From: Gammaproteobacteria bacterium
GTDB lineage: Bacteria > Pseudomonadota > Gammaproteobacteria > Xanthomonadales > SZUA-36
Length of the DNA: 59,381 bases
Direction: 5' to 3'
NCBI GenBank assembly: GCA_024275935.1
Contig: JAJRYF010000031.1
Coordinates: 1 to 59,381, forward strand
Below are positions 9,759 to 19,813 of the stretch, piece by piece. The stretch's first letter is position 1; every line of letters begins with the position of its first letter. The notes below the pieces were generated by a model that saw only the letters and a program-made list of their open reading frames with translations, was not told where the DNA came from and did no database searches. A program made the translations under genes and the position numbers.

Positions 9759-10269
9759 AAAGAGTTGTTTAATATTATTTCTGATAATTTTCAGCTTGCC
9801 GGTGAGTGCTGGGCAAAATCTGATCTTGCTAAGGCACGCAGAAAAACTAAGTGATTCATCAGACCCCGCTCTCACTAAAGCTGGGCAACAGCGTGCTGTA
9901 TGCATTGCCAACTGGCTGTCCGGACAAGAATTTGCCAGCCAAATAGAAGTTATATACAGCAGCAACTACCGCCGTACACTAGCTACAGCTGCAGCAATTG
10001 CAAGCAAACTGGGCGTACCAATACGGCTGTACTCAGCCCGCAAACTAGAAGAAGTTGCCGAGCATCTCAGGCAGAACAACATCAGCACAGTGATAGTTGG
10101 GCATAGCAATACAACCCCAAAGCTGGTTGAAATAATGAGCCAAGATAGCGTCAACAAAATGTCTGAATCAAATTACAATAGCTTCTGGCAGTTGCGTAAA
10201 ACGGTCAACTCCTATTCCAGCAAAATACTCAGCCAACAACCCTTGGGTTGTGACTTCAGCAACAATTAA
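9751..10269 (+). CDS. Exported SixA-like histidine phosphatase
   Basis: A 172-aa member of the histidine phosphatase (phosphoglycerate mutase-like) superfamily. It carries the phosphohistidine motif LLRHAEK right after a signal peptide (residues 1-19, ending VSAG), then the conserved Arg in [11 protein letters not shown] and the second His in VIVGHSNT. The export signal argues for a periplasmic phosphatase rather than cytosolic SixA. The start is GTG at 9751 (or TTG at 9748), overlapping the prfA stop by 8 bases, so it is translationally coupled to prfA and takes the place prmC usually has. Its stop overlaps the stop of the convergent DUF4105 gene by 4 bases. Confidence 0.85.
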   Translation: MGKKSCLILFLIIFSLPVSAGQNLILLRHAEKLSDSSDPALTKAGQQRAVCIANWLSGQEFASQIEVIYSSNYRRTLATAAAIASKLGVPIRLYSARKLEEVAEHLRQNNISTVIVGHSNTTPKLVEIMSQDSVNKMSESNYNSFWQLRKTVNSYSSKILSQQPLGCDFSNN

Positions 10270-11429
10270 CTCTGCTGTGTACCTGCCTTCCAAAGCAAAA
10301 GACTAACAGTCAGCATTGGTAAGCCAAAAAATGCCAACGGGGCAAGTAAATCCTGCCCACTAAAGAGCGCCCCTACAGCAGCCAGCACGGTACTAATAAC
10401 CACCAACATTGCCAGCCTACGGGAGGCATGGGGTTTGCTGCGCAGCCACAACATAGCTGGAATATACAGGGGGTTTAACAACAACACATTCCAGTTATTA
10501 GCAGCATCAGTATGCGTTGTTGCCAACCAAAGCCACAATAGCCCCCCTCCTGCTAGTGAACAAATAACTAGCCATACGCTAGCCACCAAGCGCGCCTTTA
10601 ATATAGCTTGCCACGGCTTAGACAATAGCACCAGCAAGCCTGCTAACAACAACGAACTTATAAACAAAAACACCAGGGGCTGACCACTCTGGTGGTCTTT
10701 ATCGGACTGGTAATAAACTACTTCATCAGCTAATACTTCCGGTAACTGCGATACAACTCTGGCTAAAACTTCGGGAATAAAACTTGCTTGCCACTGACTT
10801 TGATTTCGATCTACACTTGGGCCCATAGCCATATCCATACCCAAATATAGCCACGGGTCAGCCGCTGCTGCCTGGTGAATTTGTTGGCGTACAGTTATAG
10901 GCGCAGGCAAGGCTTGCAATGACTGCTGGATTTCCCCATTAAACACCAGATCCAGAGCATCCCGCACCCTGGTAGAGCAATTATTGCGAAAATATTGATA
11001 ACGGTAATCACGGTTTGCGGGCTGTATTTGATCCAGCAAATAATTTTCCAGGCGCTGGTATTGATCAGGGTTCAATTTGAGCTGCTGCAAACTGATGTTT
11101 CTTTGGGTAGCAATATATTCAGCAAACTCTACTTCAGGGTTTCTGGCCGCGGCAAAGTAAAGCGTGTCCCCACTTATAAAGCGTCCCAGAAAATTAGGTT
11201 GATTAAAATCAAAAAAACCGAAATTAAAAATATGATCAAGCCCACTGGATGGGTTTTTCAACCATAGGGCATTATGGCCAAAGCGTTCAAAATATACATT
11301 TCCAGGACCATAGGTAACCAACCATGCTTGTGCTGCCGGTTTTTCATTCGCCGTTACCACTGGTGAAGCACACAGAAATATTGGTAACAACAGTACTACT
11401 ACAACTCTAAGCAGCCAGCTAAAACTCAC
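10266..11429 (-). CDS. DUF4105 / Lnb-type membrane protein, candidate lipoprotein N-acyltransferase
   Basis: A 387-aa protein. An N-terminal signal/anchor (residues 7-27) is followed by a periplasmic DUF4105 domain (about 33-170), then five transmembrane helices (about 251-270, 281-303, 313-329, 338-356 and 361-381). The domain has a His in FGHNALWL (H52) and a Cys in RNNCSTRVRDAL (C151), the His-before-Cys order of permuted NlpC/P60 or LRAT-type enzymes. The Bacteroides member of this family, Lnb, is reported to N-acylate lipoproteins. The gene overlaps corC by 4 bases and occupies the position of lnt in the conserved ybeZ-ybeY-ybeX-lnt operon. Role in lipoprotein N-acylation is inferred from family and position. 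Confidence 0.75.
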   Translation of the reverse strand: MSFSWLLRVVVVLLLPIFLCASPVVTANEKPAAQAWLVTYGPGNVYFERFGHNALWLKNPSSGLDHIFNFGFFDFNQPNFLGRFISGDTLYFAAARNPEVEFAEYIATQRNISLQQLKLNPDQYQRLENYLLDQIQPANRDYRYQYFRNNCSTRVRDALDLVFNGEIQQSLQALPAPITVRQQIHQAAAADPWLYLGMDMAMGPSVDRNQSQWQASFIPEVLARVVSQLPEVLADEVVYYQSDKDHQSGQPLVFLFISSLLLAGLLVLLSKPWQAILKARLVASVWLVICSLAGGGLLWLWLATTHTDAANNWNVLLLNPLYIPAMLWLRSKPHASRRLAMLVVISTVLAAVGALFSGQDLLAPLAFFGLPMLTVSLLLWKAGTQQS

Positions 11430-12292
11430 AAAGCCTGAACTTCTAACTGGTGCAAACGCCGACTATCTGCCTGAGTAACGATAAACCTATAGCGTTCCAA
11501 ATCAACCGACTCTTCAACCGCGGGCAGGCGGCCAAACTCGGCCAACAACAAACCACCGATTGTGCCGTAATCTCCACTTGAGAATTTGGTAGTAAATTTT
11601 TCGTTGAAAACATCGATCTCGGTTAATGCTGCAACTTTCCAGCTACTACCTGTTAGTTGTACAATGGTAGCTACTTCAGCGGCATCATGCTCATCGTCGA
11701 TTTCACCGACTATTTCCTCAAGCACATCTTCGATAGTAATCAGCCCGGCAACTCCGCCATATTCATCTACAACTATAGCTATATGATTACGGCTGGAGCG
11801 AAAGTCGCGTAACAGCGCATCCAGGCGTTTACTCTCGGAGATTACCACCGCCTTGCGTAATATTTCCGCAAGATCAATTTCCTTGCCTGGCTGAGTAACA
11901 TAGCGAAGTAAATCTTTGGCCATTAAAATGCCTATTATTTCATCTTTATCCTCGCCTATAACCGGGAATCGGGAGTGCCCAGACTCAATTACCCGCTGCA
12001 ATAGTTTTTCACTGCCTAAGGTTTTAGGGAGCACCACCATTTGTGAGCGCGGCACCATTACATCCCGCACCAGAGCTTCTGATACATCCAGGGCACCATC
12101 CATCATTGCCACTACATCAGGAGTGAGCACGCCTGTATCGCTGGCTGCATGCAGAATATCACGCACTTGTGTGATATCTTTTGGCTGTTTGGAAAATGCC
12201 CGGGCAAGTCTAACTAACCAGGGCGACCTCGAGTAGGGTTCGTCGATAGTATTGGGAGCTCCTGTAGCGGAGCCCGGTTGGTCGTCTTTCAT
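11426..12292 (-). CDS. ybeX: HlyC/CorC-family CBS-domain protein (YbeX)
   Basis: A 288-aa soluble protein. After a variable N-terminus it has two CBS domains (about residues 70-190; motifs VMVPRSQMVVLP and FPVIGEDKDEIIGILMAKDLL) and a C-terminal CorC_HlyC domain (about 205-285, with GTIGGLLLAEFGRLP). It lacks the membrane domain of true CorC/CNNM exporters, as is normal for YbeX. YbeX is linked to magnesium homeostasis and ribosome maturation. It follows ybeY by 129 bases and overlaps the DUF4105 gene by 4. Confidence 0.93.
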   Translation of the reverse strand: MKDDQPGSATGAPNTIDEPYSRSPWLVRLARAFSKQPKDITQVRDILHAASDTGVLTPDVVAMMDGALDVSEALVRDVMVPRSQMVVLPKTLGSEKLLQRVIESGHSRFPVIGEDKDEIIGILMAKDLLRYVTQPGKEIDLAEILRKAVVISESKRLDALLRDFRSSRNHIAIVVDEYGGVAGLITIEDVLEEIVGEIDDEHDAAEVATIVQLTGSSWKVAALTEIDVFNEKFTTKFSSGDYGTIGGLLLAEFGRLPAVEESVDLERYRFIVTQADSRRLHQLEVQAL

Positions 12293-12421
12293 TACGGTAG
12301 TTTCAGCAGTGCTATTTACACCTACTCATATTATAGCGTAAACCAGGTAAGGCGGTACCTAAAATGATGCTGATGCGCTTGTAGCCAACTATGCCAGGCT
12401 TGGGCATTCGGCAGAGTTCCC

Positions 12422-12898
12422 TTAATTGCTATAAGGGTTGGGAATACCCTGCTTTGCCAGAATCTCAATTTCCAGAGATTCCATTACTTTTGCCTGTTCA
12501 TCTTCAAGGTGATCAAAACCCAGTAGATGTAAGCAACCGTGGGTTAGCAAGTGCGCCCAGTGATGCGCTAATAATTTACCCTGTTGCTCCGCTTCTTTTA
12601 TTACCAATGGGCCACAAATAACCAAATCTCCCAGGTTATTATCCATTTCTGCCTGCAATTGCACTGGCAGGCCAGCGGGCAAGTCATTTTCAGTCGGAAA
12701 TGAAAGCACATTGGTGGCTTGGTCTTTTTGCCGATACTGCAAGTTAAGTTGCTGTGACTCTGGTATATCGACCAGCCGCAAACTTACCAGTGCACCTTCC
12801 CTGCGGTCTTTCAGCGCAGCCTCAAACCAGCTGCTAAAGTCAGCATCACCAGGGGTTCCAGGGGCCTCGAAAGCTCGCTGAATAATCAGCTCAAGCAT
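12422..12898 (-). CDS. ybeY: Endoribonuclease YbeY, rRNA maturation
   Basis: A single-strand endoribonuclease used in 16S rRNA 3' maturation and ribosome quality control. The zinc site HGCLHLLGFDH is present near residues 113-123 (three His). I chose the ATG at 12898, giving 158 aa and an opening [10 protein letters not shown]; it overlaps the phoH stop by 8 bases, typical of this operon. An in-frame upstream start at 12928 would add ten unrelated residues inside phoH. Confidence 0.94.
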   Translation of the reverse strand: MLELIIQRAFEAPGTPGDADFSSWFEAALKDRREGALVSLRLVDIPESQQLNLQYRQKDQATNVLSFPTENDLPAGLPVQLQAEMDNNLGDLVICGPLVIKEAEQQGKLLAHHWAHLLTHGCLHLLGFDHLEDEQAKVMESLEIEILAKQGIPNPYSN

Positions 12899-13853
12899 CG
12901 CGGTCGGCGCGGTCGTAGGCCTCAACAATTCGTTGCACCATCGGGTGACGAACTACATCCTGGGAAGTGAACCAGGTGAAGCTAACCCCTTCAACATCAA
13001 ACAAAACATCTTTAACCTGGCGCAATCCTGACATGGTTTTGCTAGGTAGATCAATCTGGGTAATGTCCCCGGTAACTACTGCGGTAGAACCAAACCCAAT
13101 CCGGGTAAGGAACATTTTCATTTGCTCTGAAGTAGTATTTTGAGCTTCATCGAGAATCACGAATGCATCATTTAGAGTTCTACCACGCATAAATGCTAGT
13201 GGTGCGACTTCAATTACATTGCGCTCTTGTAGTCGTTCTACCACTTCAAAACCGAGCATTTCATACAATGCGTCATATAGTGGGCGCAGGTATGGATCTA
13301 CTTTCTGTGCTAAGTCGCCTGGTAGGAAGCCTAGCTTTTCACCCGCCTCTACTGCTGGGCGCACTAAAACTATGCGTTGGACTTCATCTTTTTTCAGCGC
13401 ATCCACAGCGCAAGCAACCGCTAGCCAGGTTTTGCCAGTGCCAGCAGGACCAATGCCGAAATTGATATCGCCTTGCTCAATTGCCCGCATATAGGCTTTC
13501 TGATTGGGACCACGGCCACGAATCAGACCGCGGCGGGTTCGAATTGATACCTCGTCACTGGTGTTTTCTTCCGGCTCTTGTAGTTGACCAATACCTGATG
13601 CTTGCAGCGATAAATTAAGGGTGTTGGCATTGAGCACTTCTTCGGCTGTTTGTTGGTACAATTTTTGGAGCAAGCGAACAGTAGCTCTTACAGGTTTCTC
13701 TTCACCGCTGACTTTAAAGATACTGCCGCGACAGGCTATCTCAACCAATAAGCGATTCTCAATCAAGTGTAAATGCTCATCAAACTGGCCGCACAAATTT
13801 GCCAGGCGCTCGGTTTGGGCATTTTTTATTTCAAAAGTCTTGCTCAGGCTCAT
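12891..13853 (-). CDS. ybeZ: PhoH-like ATPase YbeZ
   Basis: A 320-aa P-loop ATPase with Walker [12 protein letters not shown] near residue 137, Walker [10 protein letters not shown] near residue 232 and an N-terminal KH-like segment. YbeZ interacts with YbeY and probably aids RNA processing. It overlaps miaB by 4 bases and ybeY by 8, so all three are translationally coupled. Confidence 0.95.
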   Translation of the reverse strand: MSLSKTFEIKNAQTERLANLCGQFDEHLHLIENRLLVEIACRGSIFKVSGEEKPVRATVRLLQKLYQQTAEEVLNANTLNLSLQASGIGQLQEPEENTSDEVSIRTRRGLIRGRGPNQKAYMRAIEQGDINFGIGPAGTGKTWLAVACAVDALKKDEVQRIVLVRPAVEAGEKLGFLPGDLAQKVDPYLRPLYDALYEMLGFEVVERLQERNVIEVAPLAFMRGRTLNDAFVILDEAQNTTSEQMKMFLTRIGFGSTAVVTGDITQIDLPSKTMSGLRQVKDVLFDVEGVSFTWFTSQDVVRHPMVQRIVEAYDRADRDA

Positions 13854-15202
13854 AAGTTAACCGTCTCTTTATCTGCCTGATAAATTCGGCCGCGTAATGA
13901 ATTAGTCAGCGCCTCAGTGATTTCAACTTCAATAAACTGCCCAACAAGCTCCGGGTAACCATCGAAATTTACAATTCTGTTGTTTTCGGTACGCGCTGCA
14001 TATTGCCCTTCAATACCCTTCTTGGCCAAGCCTTCAACCAATACTCGCTCGGTAGTCCCAATCATAGCCTTAGAAATTGCCATCGCATTGGCAGTAATTT
14101 TTTGTTGCAACACCGATAAGCGTTGTTTTTTAACTTCCATGGGCACATCATCTTCAAAACTAGCTGCTGGAGTGCCGGGTCTGGCGCTATAAATAAAGCT
14201 AAAACTGTGATCAAAGCCAATATCATCAATCAGTTTCATAGTGGCATTAAAGTCTTGTTCGGTTTCACCTGGAAAGCCGATGATAAAGTCCGATGAGATA
14301 CTTATGCCCGGGCGCTGCTCACGCAACCTGCGAATTTTTTGTTTGTATTCCAGCACTGTGTGACCGCGTTTCATCATCCCCAAAATACGATCCGAACCAC
14401 TTTGCACTGGCAAGTGTAGAAAAGCTGCCAACTGCGGCACTTCACCATAGGCTTCAATTTGGCGTTGGCTAAATTCTACCGGATGAGAGGTGGTAAAGCG
14501 GATTCTATCAACCCCCTCGATAGCGGCAACATAATGAATTAGCAGTGCCAGATCAGCGATATTGCCATCGTGCGTTTCGCCACGATAGGCATTCACATTT
14601 TGCCCCAGCAGATTAATTTCGCGCACCCCTTGCTCAGCTAGAACTACACATTCTGCAATCACATCATCAAAAGGACGCGAGACTTCTTCGCCGCGGGTGT
14701 AAGGCACTACGCAAAAAGTGCAATATTTACTACAGCCTTCCATGATCGAAACAAAGGCGGTTGGACCCTTGGCGCCAGGCTTGGGTAAATGATCGAATTT
14801 CTCGATTTCCGGGAAGGAAATATCAATGCTGGGGCGTTTAGTTTCGCGTGCCTGATCCACCATTTGTGGCAAACGGTGCAGAGTTTGTGGCCCAAAAACT
14901 AAATCTACAAATGGCGCCCGCTTGATTATTGCCTCACCTTCCTGGGAAGCCACACAACCACCCACACCAATTACAATATTTGGTTTATTAGCTTTGAGTT
15001 TGCGCCAACGGCCTAGCTGAGAAAAGACCTTCTCCTGAGCCTTTTCCCTAATCGAGCAGGTATTTATAAGAATGACATCAGCTTCGGCCTCATTCTCGGT
15101 TAACTCCAGGTCATGCGATTGCGCCAACACTTCGGCCATTTTGTCTGAGTCATACTCATTCATCTGGCAGCCGTGGGTTTTAATAAATAGTTTTCCAGTC
15201 AC
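13850..15202 (-). CDS. miaB: tRNA-2-methylthio-N6-dimethylallyladenosine synthase
   Basis: Radical SAM methylthiotransferase that converts i6A37 to ms2i6A37 in tRNA. From GTG at 15202 the protein is 450 aa and opens [21 protein letters not shown], aligning with the E. coli start. The three UPF0004 cysteines for the auxiliary [4Fe-4S] cluster are in the N-terminal domain. The radical [11 protein letters not shown] motif (CxxxCxxC) is near residue 154, and a TRAM domain closes the C-terminus. A GAAG-rich ribosome site precedes the GTG. An ATG at 15247 would add 15 residues. First gene of the miaB-ybeZ-ybeY-ybeX operon. Confidence 0.96.
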   Translation of the reverse strand: MTGKLFIKTHGCQMNEYDSDKMAEVLAQSHDLELTENEAEADVILINTCSIREKAQEKVFSQLGRWRKLKANKPNIVIGVGGCVASQEGEAIIKRAPFVDLVFGPQTLHRLPQMVDQARETKRPSIDISFPEIEKFDHLPKPGAKGPTAFVSIMEGCSKYCTFCVVPYTRGEEVSRPFDDVIAECVVLAEQGVREINLLGQNVNAYRGETHDGNIADLALLIHYVAAIEGVDRIRFTTSHPVEFSQRQIEAYGEVPQLAAFLHLPVQSGSDRILGMMKRGHTVLEYKQKIRRLREQRPGISISSDFIIGFPGETEQDFNATMKLIDDIGFDHSFSFIYSARPGTPAASFEDDVPMEVKKQRLSVLQQKITANAMAISKAMIGTTERVLVEGLAKKGIEGQYAARTENNRIVNFDGYPELVGQFIEVEITEALTNSLRGRIYQADKETVNL

Positions 15203-15300
15203 TTTCTTCAATTCTTCTAAAAACAGAACTGGATAGGATACTCCCATATTGCCAAATGCGCACTAATTTGAGCCAATTCCGGGCAGTTGCAACTGAACTA

Positions 15301-15330
15301 TTGAAGCTGTTAGATGTATTACAGTATATA
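15301..15330 (+). promoter_or_regulatory. Possible sigma-70 promoter for the SIMPL remnant
   Basis: TTGAAG (15301-15306) and TATATA (15325-15330) are separated by 18 bases and lie about 50 bases upstream of the ATG at 15381. Matches to consensus are moderate, and the call rests on motif and position only. Confidence 0.35.
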
Positions 15331-15380
15331 TACCTGAACCTACGGATCCAGGAAATATCAACAATCCACAGGAGTCCCAC

Positions 15381-15617
15381 ATGAATAATCGCAATAAACT
15401 GGCTGTTCTTTTCCTTTCTCTGGCAATTTCGTTACCACTATTAGCGCAGCCCGCACCCACATTTGATCGGGTTACTTTCAGCGTTACCGCTATGGAAGAA
15501 GTTCGTTCTGACACCATTGTTGGCACTTTGGGGGTCAGCCTGCAGGGTAAAGACACAAGCCAAATGGCGGGTAAGATTAATGCGACTATTAGCGGCACAA
15601 TCGAAATGCTACGCTAG
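15381..15617 (+). pseudogene. Truncated SIMPL (DUF541) protein, N-terminal remnant
   Basis: 78 codons with a good ribosome site (AGGAG) and a signal peptide (residues 1-22, cleaving after LLAQ). The mature start FDRVTFSVTAMEEVRSDT resembles the first strand-helix of SIMPL/DUF541 periplasmic proteins such as YggE, which are normally about 230-250 aa. The frame stops after 78 codons, and the bases up to tdh carry no further SIMPL-like sequence in the frames I read. The promoter, start and signal peptide survive, so a short exported peptide may still be made. I treat it as a 3'-truncated gene; a genuinely small protein is the alternative. Confidence 0.55.
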
Positions 15618-15672
15618 TTGGATCTGGACAAAGGGTTATACTATGGCGGACTTTTTGGCAGGACAAAATTAG

Positions 15673-16707
15673 ATGACAAGTACAATGCGTGCACTCAGCA
15701 AGCGGGAAGCCAAACCGGGTTTATGGATGGTAGATGTACCAATACCAACGCCTGGCACCAATGATGTTTTAATCAAGGTTAAGAAAACCTCGATTTGTGG
15801 CACCGACCTGCATATCTATAAATGGGATGCCTGGTCACAGCGCACTATCAAAACTCCATTGATAATTGGGCATGAGTTTGTTGGGCATATTGTTGGCCTT
15901 GGTGATGGGGTACATGGTTATGAGCTCGGCCAGCGGGTTTCCGCTGAAGGTCATATAAACTGTGAAATCTGCCGCAACTGTAGAGCTGGCAAAAGGCATT
16001 TATGCCCGGATACAGTTGGTATCGGGGTAAACCGTGATGGTGCTTTCGCCGAATACATAGTCGTTCCACAACGGAATCTATGGGCTATTCCAGATTCAAT
16101 TTCATCTAATTTGGCTGCATTTTTTGACCCCTTTGGCAATGCCACCCACTGCGCCCTGCAATTTGACCTGGTGGGCGAGGATGTATTAATTACCGGTGCC
16201 GGGCCAATTGGTATTATCGCTGCTGGAATCTGTAAGCATGTCGGCGCTAAACGCATTGTGGTCACTGATATAAATGACTACCGCCTGAACCTGGCCAAAC
16301 AAATGGGGGCTACCCGCATCGTTAATGTCGCCAGGGAATCCATTGATGAAGCCGTTGCCGATATGGGCATGGTGGGCTTTGATGTGGGTTTGGAAATGTC
16401 CGGCCACCCGGGCGCGTTCAACGATATGTTGAACAATATGTACAATGGCGGTCGCATCGCCCTGCTCGGACTATTACCAGATGATGTGGGCATAAACTGG
16501 GATAATGTTATTTTCAAAGGTCTGGAGCTGCACGGTATTTATGGCAGGCGTATGTACGAGACCTGGTACAAAATGACCCAAATGCTGCTCTCCGGTTTCC
16601 CGCTCGATACGGTACTTACCCATGAGATCAATATTAGTGACTGGGAAGATGGCTTTGAACTGATGGCATCTGGCCAATGCGGTAAAGTTGTTTGTAGCTG
16701 GGACTAA
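15673..16707 (+). CDS. tdh: L-threonine 3-dehydrogenase
   Basis: NAD-dependent, zinc-containing medium-chain dehydrogenase that oxidises threonine to 2-amino-3-ketobutyrate. The 344-aa protein shows catalytic zinc ligands in [13 protein letters not shown] (Cys) and GHEFVG (His, Glu), a structural zinc site [15 protein letters not shown], and the Rossmann motif GAGPIGI near residue 175. It is followed after 3 bases by kbl, which consumes its unstable product. The order tdh-kbl is inverted relative to E. coli kbl-tdh. Confidence 0.97.
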   Translation: MTSTMRALSKREAKPGLWMVDVPIPTPGTNDVLIKVKKTSICGTDLHIYKWDAWSQRTIKTPLIIGHEFVGHIVGLGDGVHGYELGQRVSAEGHINCEICRNCRAGKRHLCPDTVGIGVNRDGAFAEYIVVPQRNLWAIPDSISSNLAAFFDPFGNATHCALQFDLVGEDVLITGAGPIGIIAAGICKHVGAKRIVVTDINDYRLNLAKQMGATRIVNVARESIDEAVADMGMVGFDVGLEMSGHPGAFNDMLNNMYNGGRIALLGLLPDDVGINWDNVIFKGLELHGIYGRRMYETWYKMTQMLLSGFPLDTVLTHEINISDWEDGFELMASGQCGKVVCSWD

Positions 16708-16710
16708 AAA

Positions 16711-17892
16711 ATGCGTGATTTAAGTAGAATGGAAACCACCCTTGCAGAAATTCGCACCGCTGGTCTGTATAAAGACGAGCGCATAATAATTACCCCGCAA
16801 AGCGTGGAAATAAAGGTTAGTGATGGCGCCAAAGTATTGAATTTTTGCGCCAATAATTATCTTGGCCTGGCTGATAACCCCGAAGTAATAGCCGCCGCGC
16901 ATAAAGCCCTGGATGAATATGGTTTCGGTCTGGCATCGGTGCGTTTTATATGCGGCACACAAGACCTGCACAAACAGCTTGAAGCTAGTATTTCCAACTT
17001 CTTCGGCAGCGATGACACCATTTTATACACCTCATGCTTTGATGCCAACGGCGGTTTGTTTGAAACCATATTGGGCAAAGAGGATGCGGTTATATCAGAC
17101 TCGCTGAACCATGCATCTATTATTGATGGTATCCGCCTGTGTAAGGCCGAGCGCCACCGTTACCCAAATTCTGATATGCAGGCGCTGGAAGAGGCGCTGA
17201 TTAAAACCCAACATTGCCGGACCCGCCTGATTGCCACCGACGGGGTTTTCAGCATGGATGGTTTTATTGCCAAATTGGATGAAATCACCGCTCTGGCAGA
17301 AAGATACGATGCCCTAGTGATGGTTGATGACTCCCACGCCACTGGCTTTGTTGGCCCCAGCGGACGCGGCTCGGCTGAACATCATGGGGTGATGGATAAA
17401 ATCGACATCTTTACATCTACCCTGGGTAAAGCTCTGGGTGGTGGCTCTGGTGGCTTTACTACCGGCAGAAAAGCCATTATCGACCTGCTACGCCAGCGTT
17501 CCAGACCATACCTGTTTTCCAACACCCTACCCCCACCATTAGTAGCTGCGGGTATCAAAGTTTTCGAGATGCTTGATCTTTCCTCGGATCTGCGGAGCAA
17601 GTTAAATACCAATACCAGCTACTTCCGTGAACAAATGACTACCGCCGGCTTCGACCTTAAACCCGGCAGTCACCCTATTGTTCCGGTAATGCTGTATGAG
17701 GCACCATTAGCACAAGAGTTCGCCCGGCGCCTGCTTGATAAAGGCATTTATGTAATTGGCTTTTTCTTCCCGGTAGTTCCAAATGGTGAAGCTCGGATTC
17801 GCACCCAAATATCAGCGGCGCATGAACGCAAGCATTTAGATCAGGCTATTCAAGCATTTACCGAAGTTGGGCAAGACCTGAATATTCTGTAA
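16711..17892 (+). CDS. kbl: Glycine C-acetyltransferase (2-amino-3-ketobutyrate CoA ligase)
   Basis: PLP enzyme of the alpha-oxoamine synthase family. It cleaves 2-amino-3-ketobutyrate with CoA to glycine and acetyl-CoA. The 393-aa protein has the PLP lysine in [14 protein letters not shown] (near residue 240), DGVFSMDG, and VDDSHATGF with the cofactor Asp and His. Start ATG at 16711; another ATG six codons later is possible. It forms a two-gene threonine degradation operon with tdh. Confidence 0.97.
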   Translation: MRDLSRMETTLAEIRTAGLYKDERIIITPQSVEIKVSDGAKVLNFCANNYLGLADNPEVIAAAHKALDEYGFGLASVRFICGTQDLHKQLEASISNFFGSDDTILYTSCFDANGGLFETILGKEDAVISDSLNHASIIDGIRLCKAERHRYPNSDMQALEEALIKTQHCRTRLIATDGVFSMDGFIAKLDEITALAERYDALVMVDDSHATGFVGPSGRGSAEHHGVMDKIDIFTSTLGKALGGGSGGFTTGRKAIIDLLRQRSRPYLFSNTLPPPLVAAGIKVFEMLDLSSDLRSKLNTNTSYFREQMTTAGFDLKPGSHPIVPVMLYEAPLAQEFARRLLDKGIYVIGFFFPVVPNGEARIRTQISAAHERKHLDQAIQAFTEVGQDLNIL

Positions 17893-18088
17893 CTATGACA
17901 CGGGTAAACTGAAACTCCCGATGCGTCCTGGCTCATCACACTCCCTAGCACTCGGTTAGCTAAACAAAATGCCGTGGAAGATACAAGGGTGTGTTAGCCA
18001 TAGGCGCAACGCACCGAGGGCTAAACGAATCTCTGCCTTTGTCAGAATGGCAATGTAGTATTATCAGGTGGGTAGTTGAGCACTAATC

Positions 18089-19798
18089 ATGGATCTGGAA
18101 ACCTTTCTTACTTCGTATACAAAACTGGATAGAGCCGAGACGCTGCGGCAACTTGAAATCCTAACCAGCACCCCTCTGCCTGCACCGGAGCACGCGGTTA
18201 ACCTGGTTTATGCATTCCAGGAAATTGGCGAGCTCAAAGTAGCTATAACATATTGCAATTTCCTAGTGAATACATACCCTGATTTTGCTCCAGGCTGGGC
18301 ACGCTTAGGCCAGCTGGAGCTTGCGCTTGGAAAACCAACAGAAGCACTACAGTCTGCAGAAAAGGCAAACTTCATAGACCCGGAATGTGATTTCTCCAGG
18401 GTTTGTTTCAGCATAGTTTTGCACAGCCTTGGTATGGTTACAGAAGCAACCAAACACTTGGCCAAAGCCTTACACCAGAACCCTGATAACCCCGTGGCAT
18501 GGAGCTATTACGGGCTTTGCTTATGCTCGCAATTTCAACACGAATTAGGTTTGGCAGCCTTACAAAAAGCCATTGACCTGGATCCTACCAGCAGCTTCCA
18601 TTGGTCAAATTATCTAATGAGTCAACATTACGACTCAGGCGTGGTAAGTCAGCAATTCATTAGTTCTGCAGAAAGATTTTCCGCTTATATAGGTGAAACT
18701 ACGCAACAGCTAGAACCTACAGCTAATGAAATTATTCATATTGCTTATTTAAGCCCAGATCTTTACAACCACCCGGTCGGTCGTTTATTGATTGCGATAC
18801 TCAAAGCTCATGACCATAAGCATTTTAAGTTCACAATATTGGCCGATGGCACTAAAAGTGATTCATTAACCCAGCAAATTGCTGCTAGCGCCCACGAATT
18901 TATCGCAACCAACGGGTTGGACAACACCACATTAAGCAACATTATTCGGGTTAAAAAAGTTGATGTGCTGGTTGACCTGGCTGGGCATACGGCAGGCAAT
19001 CGCCTGCCTCTATTTGCCCAGAGGGTAGCGCCCGTACAGCTAGCCTGGCTAGGCTACTTTGGTACCACCGGATTAAAAAACATGGATGCGGTGGTACTTG
19101 GTGAAGCACACTGCAGTGCATCAACTCAGAGTTTTTATTGTGAAAATCTACGCACAGTCCCCGGCACTCACTTTGTGTACCAGAAGCCAGACTACCTTCC
19201 CGAACGCCAGCATCTCCCGGCAAAACATATCCGCTTTGCTTCATTTAATAATACCGCCAAACTAAACACTGAAGTTATTGCCTGCTGGGCGAAGATACTC
19301 CAGCTCGTTCCCGATTCATCTTTAACCCTGAAATGGAAAAGCCTAAGCGATCCAAGCTTTGCCAGGCACATTGCGAATCGCTTCGGCAACTTTGGAATTT
19401 CTTCAGATCGCTTGCTCTTGGAGCCGCACACTGACCATCTAAATATGCTGGAGAGCTACAATGCAATTGATATAGCCCTGGACCCATTCCCTTACAGTGG
19501 TGGGATAACCAGCTTTGAAGCCATGAGCATGGGTGTTCCGCTAATAACTTATCCCTGGCAACGACCGGCAAGCCGCCAAGGGGCAGCACTGCTTAAACAA
19601 CTAGCATACCCAGAGCTTATTGCTGGGAATGCCAATGAATATATTCAGATTGCCGTAGCACTGGCAAATGATACTGAGCGCCGTGTAAGACTTCACGCTG
19701 AGCTACCACAGAAGCTATCCCAACATTGCAGCGACCATGCGATAATTGTGGCTTCAGGTTTAGAAGAAATATTTACCGACTTAACCAGGAATCTATAA
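18089..19798 (+). CDS. TPR-containing GT41-type (O-GlcNAc transferase/SPINDLY-like) glycosyltransferase
   Basis: A 569-aa cytosolic protein. The N-terminal part (about residues 35-180) is built of TPR helices, for example WARLGQLELALGKPTEALQSAEKA and WSYYGLCLCSQFQHELGLAALQKAIDLDP read as successive repeats. The C-terminal GT-B domain carries the GT41 signatures: YLSPDLYNHPVGRLL (H228), VDLAGHTAGNRLPLFAQR, VQLAWLGYFGTTG and DIALDPFPYSGGITSFEA. GT41 enzymes attach a sugar from a nucleotide sugar to Ser/Thr or Asn of proteins. The substrate protein is unknown. It converges, 15 bases apart, on a radical SAM gene that also has a TPR-like N-terminus. Confidence 0.88.
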   Translation: MDLETFLTSYTKLDRAETLRQLEILTSTPLPAPEHAVNLVYAFQEIGELKVAITYCNFLVNTYPDFAPGWARLGQLELALGKPTEALQSAEKANFIDPECDFSRVCFSIVLHSLGMVTEATKHLAKALHQNPDNPVAWSYYGLCLCSQFQHELGLAALQKAIDLDPTSSFHWSNYLMSQHYDSGVVSQQFISSAERFSAYIGETTQQLEPTANEIIHIAYLSPDLYNHPVGRLLIAILKAHDHKHFKFTILADGTKSDSLTQQIAASAHEFIATNGLDNTTLSNIIRVKKVDVLVDLAGHTAGNRLPLFAQRVAPVQLAWLGYFGTTGLKNMDAVVLGEAHCSASTQSFYCENLRTVPGTHFVYQKPDYLPERQHLPAKHIRFASFNNTAKLNTEVIACWAKILQLVPDSSLTLKWKSLSDPSFARHIANRFGNFGISSDRLLLEPHTDHLNMLESYNAIDIALDPFPYSGGITSFEAMSMGVPLITYPWQRPASRQGAALLKQLAYPELIAGNANEYIQIAVALANDTERRVRLHAELPQKLSQHCSDHAIIVASGLEEIFTDLTRNL

Positions 19799-19813
19799 CA
19801 TAGTCATTACAGA

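Noticed and set aside
17893-18088. Regulatory RNA between kbl and the GT41 gene
   Set aside because: The 196-base gap has no clear stem with T run and no recognisable motif.
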